Assembly: GCA_021161685.1 (NCBI GenBank)
Contig: JAGHAD010000126.1
Span: 1 to 6,099 of the forward strand
Length of the DNA stretch: 6,099 nucleotides
Source of the DNA: Thermoplasmata archaeon
GTDB taxonomy: Archaea > Thermoplasmatota > E2 > DHVEG-1 > B18-G2
Direction: 5' to 3'
Shown piece by piece: positions 5,652-6,099 of this stretch. Numbering within the stretch: position 1 is the stretch's first letter; each line of letters begins with the position of its first letter. Under the pieces are notes generated by a model. The model did no database searches. It was not told where the DNA came from and saw only the letters and a list, made by a program, of their open reading frames with translations. A program made the position numbers and the translations under genes.

Positions 5652-6099
5652 ACCATGTATTGCCTGTAATAAACATAGGCGAAAATAGCTATGATCAGAA
5701 CCATGCACACAGCTAAAAGTAGAAGGCTGTATTCCTCCAACAAGGTTTTCCCTTTATTCTTCACCAGCAGTGAAAACGATGCAGATCCATAGCCATACTT
5801 TATCGCATAAATGCCGATGTATTTATCTCGCTCTACTTCCGGAACCCTTATAGATATCTCTCCATAATCATCTGTATATCCAATTTCCTTCTCTCCGAAG
5901 AAAACAATGGCATTCTCTACTGGATATCCGTAATTATCCTTCACTTTCACAAGCAAATTTTCTCCCTCCATTATGATCGGCACCGTAAAGATGTTTAAGG
6001 TTAGGTTATTCTTTTTAACATCCAGAACTTTGATGAGTTTAAAAGCTGGAGCCAAGTCACTATACTCTGCAGTTAGCATGAAAATTTTATCATTCTCTA
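5648..6099 (-). CDS. Membrane-anchored surface protein, C-terminal part (runs off right edge)
   Basis: The frame is open to the right edge, so this is probably the end of a longer protein. An ATG at 6079 would give 143 residues, but the codons before it (ENDKIF) read on smoothly, no SD precedes it, and no signal peptide follows it. Numbering from that ATG, residues about 36-107 look like a beta-sandwich of the Ig-like or carboxypeptidase-regulatory-like type, with the typical 'V.V.D..G.PV.NA.V.F' and 'G.TDDYGEISI.VP' strands. Residues about 118-137 (LLLLAVCMVLIIAIFAYVYY) form one transmembrane helix, followed by a short tail RQYMV. The expected topology is an outside domain with a C-terminal anchor, common in archaeal envelope proteins. 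Function is not recognisable. Its stop overlaps the radical SAM gene by 4 bases. Confidence 0.75.
   Translation of the reverse strand, partial: ENDKIFMLTAEYSDLAPAFKLIKVLDVKKNNLTLNIFTVPIIMEGENLLVKVKDNYGYPVENAIVFFGEKEIGYTDDYGEISIRVPEVERDKYIGIYAIKYGYGSASFSLLVKNKGKTLLEEYSLLLLAVCMVLIIAIFAYVYYRQYMV

Overview
The window looks like a piece of an archaeal chromosome, most likely a thermophilic euryarchaeote. Three things support this. The initiation factor is an archaeal aIF5B-type protein of about 590 residues, not a long bacterial IF2. The phosphoglycerate mutase is the archaeal cofactor-independent type (ApgM). Codon use is rich in AGG/AGA and ATA, and the proteins are rich in Lys and Glu. The sequences feel closest to Archaeoglobi-like lineages, but that is only an impression. 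No tRNA, rRNA or CRISPR array is visible.

Layout from left to right: (1) 1-117, minus strand, the first 39 codons of an IS transposase that runs off the left edge. Its start codon lies in a perfect 17-bp inverted repeat (102-118/139-155). (2) 156-238, a short intergenic stretch with a TATA-like box and a repeated GTTAACTT motif. (3) 239-1564, plus strand, an exported protein built of seven GC[EQ][VL]W repeats, read here as a seven-bladed beta-propeller with a hydrophobic insertion in its first blade. (4) 1599-2828, plus strand, apgM, starting at TTG. (5) 2825-4588 (or 4609), minus strand, aIF5B. (6) 4665-5651, plus strand, a PflX-like (COG1313) radical SAM protein. (7) 5648-6099, minus strand, the C-terminal part of a surface protein with an Ig-like or carboxypeptidase-regulatory-like domain and a C-terminal membrane anchor; its N-terminus is beyond the right edge.

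The genes do not form one pathway. ApgM (glycolysis/gluconeogenesis) and aIF5B (translation initiation) are housekeeping genes, the radical SAM protein is of unknown substrate, and the propeller and the anchored protein both act outside the cell. Strand orientation alternates, so most genes are probably transcribed singly; propeller and apgM (34-bp gap) could be co-transcribed. Both convergent pairs (apgM/aIF5B and radical SAM/surface protein) overlap by exactly 4 bases at their stop codons.

I see no convincing new multi-gene system. The items most worth a second look are the hairpin over the transposase start, the one-cysteine-per-blade exported propeller with its hydrophobic insertion, and the paired 4-base tail-to-tail overlaps.
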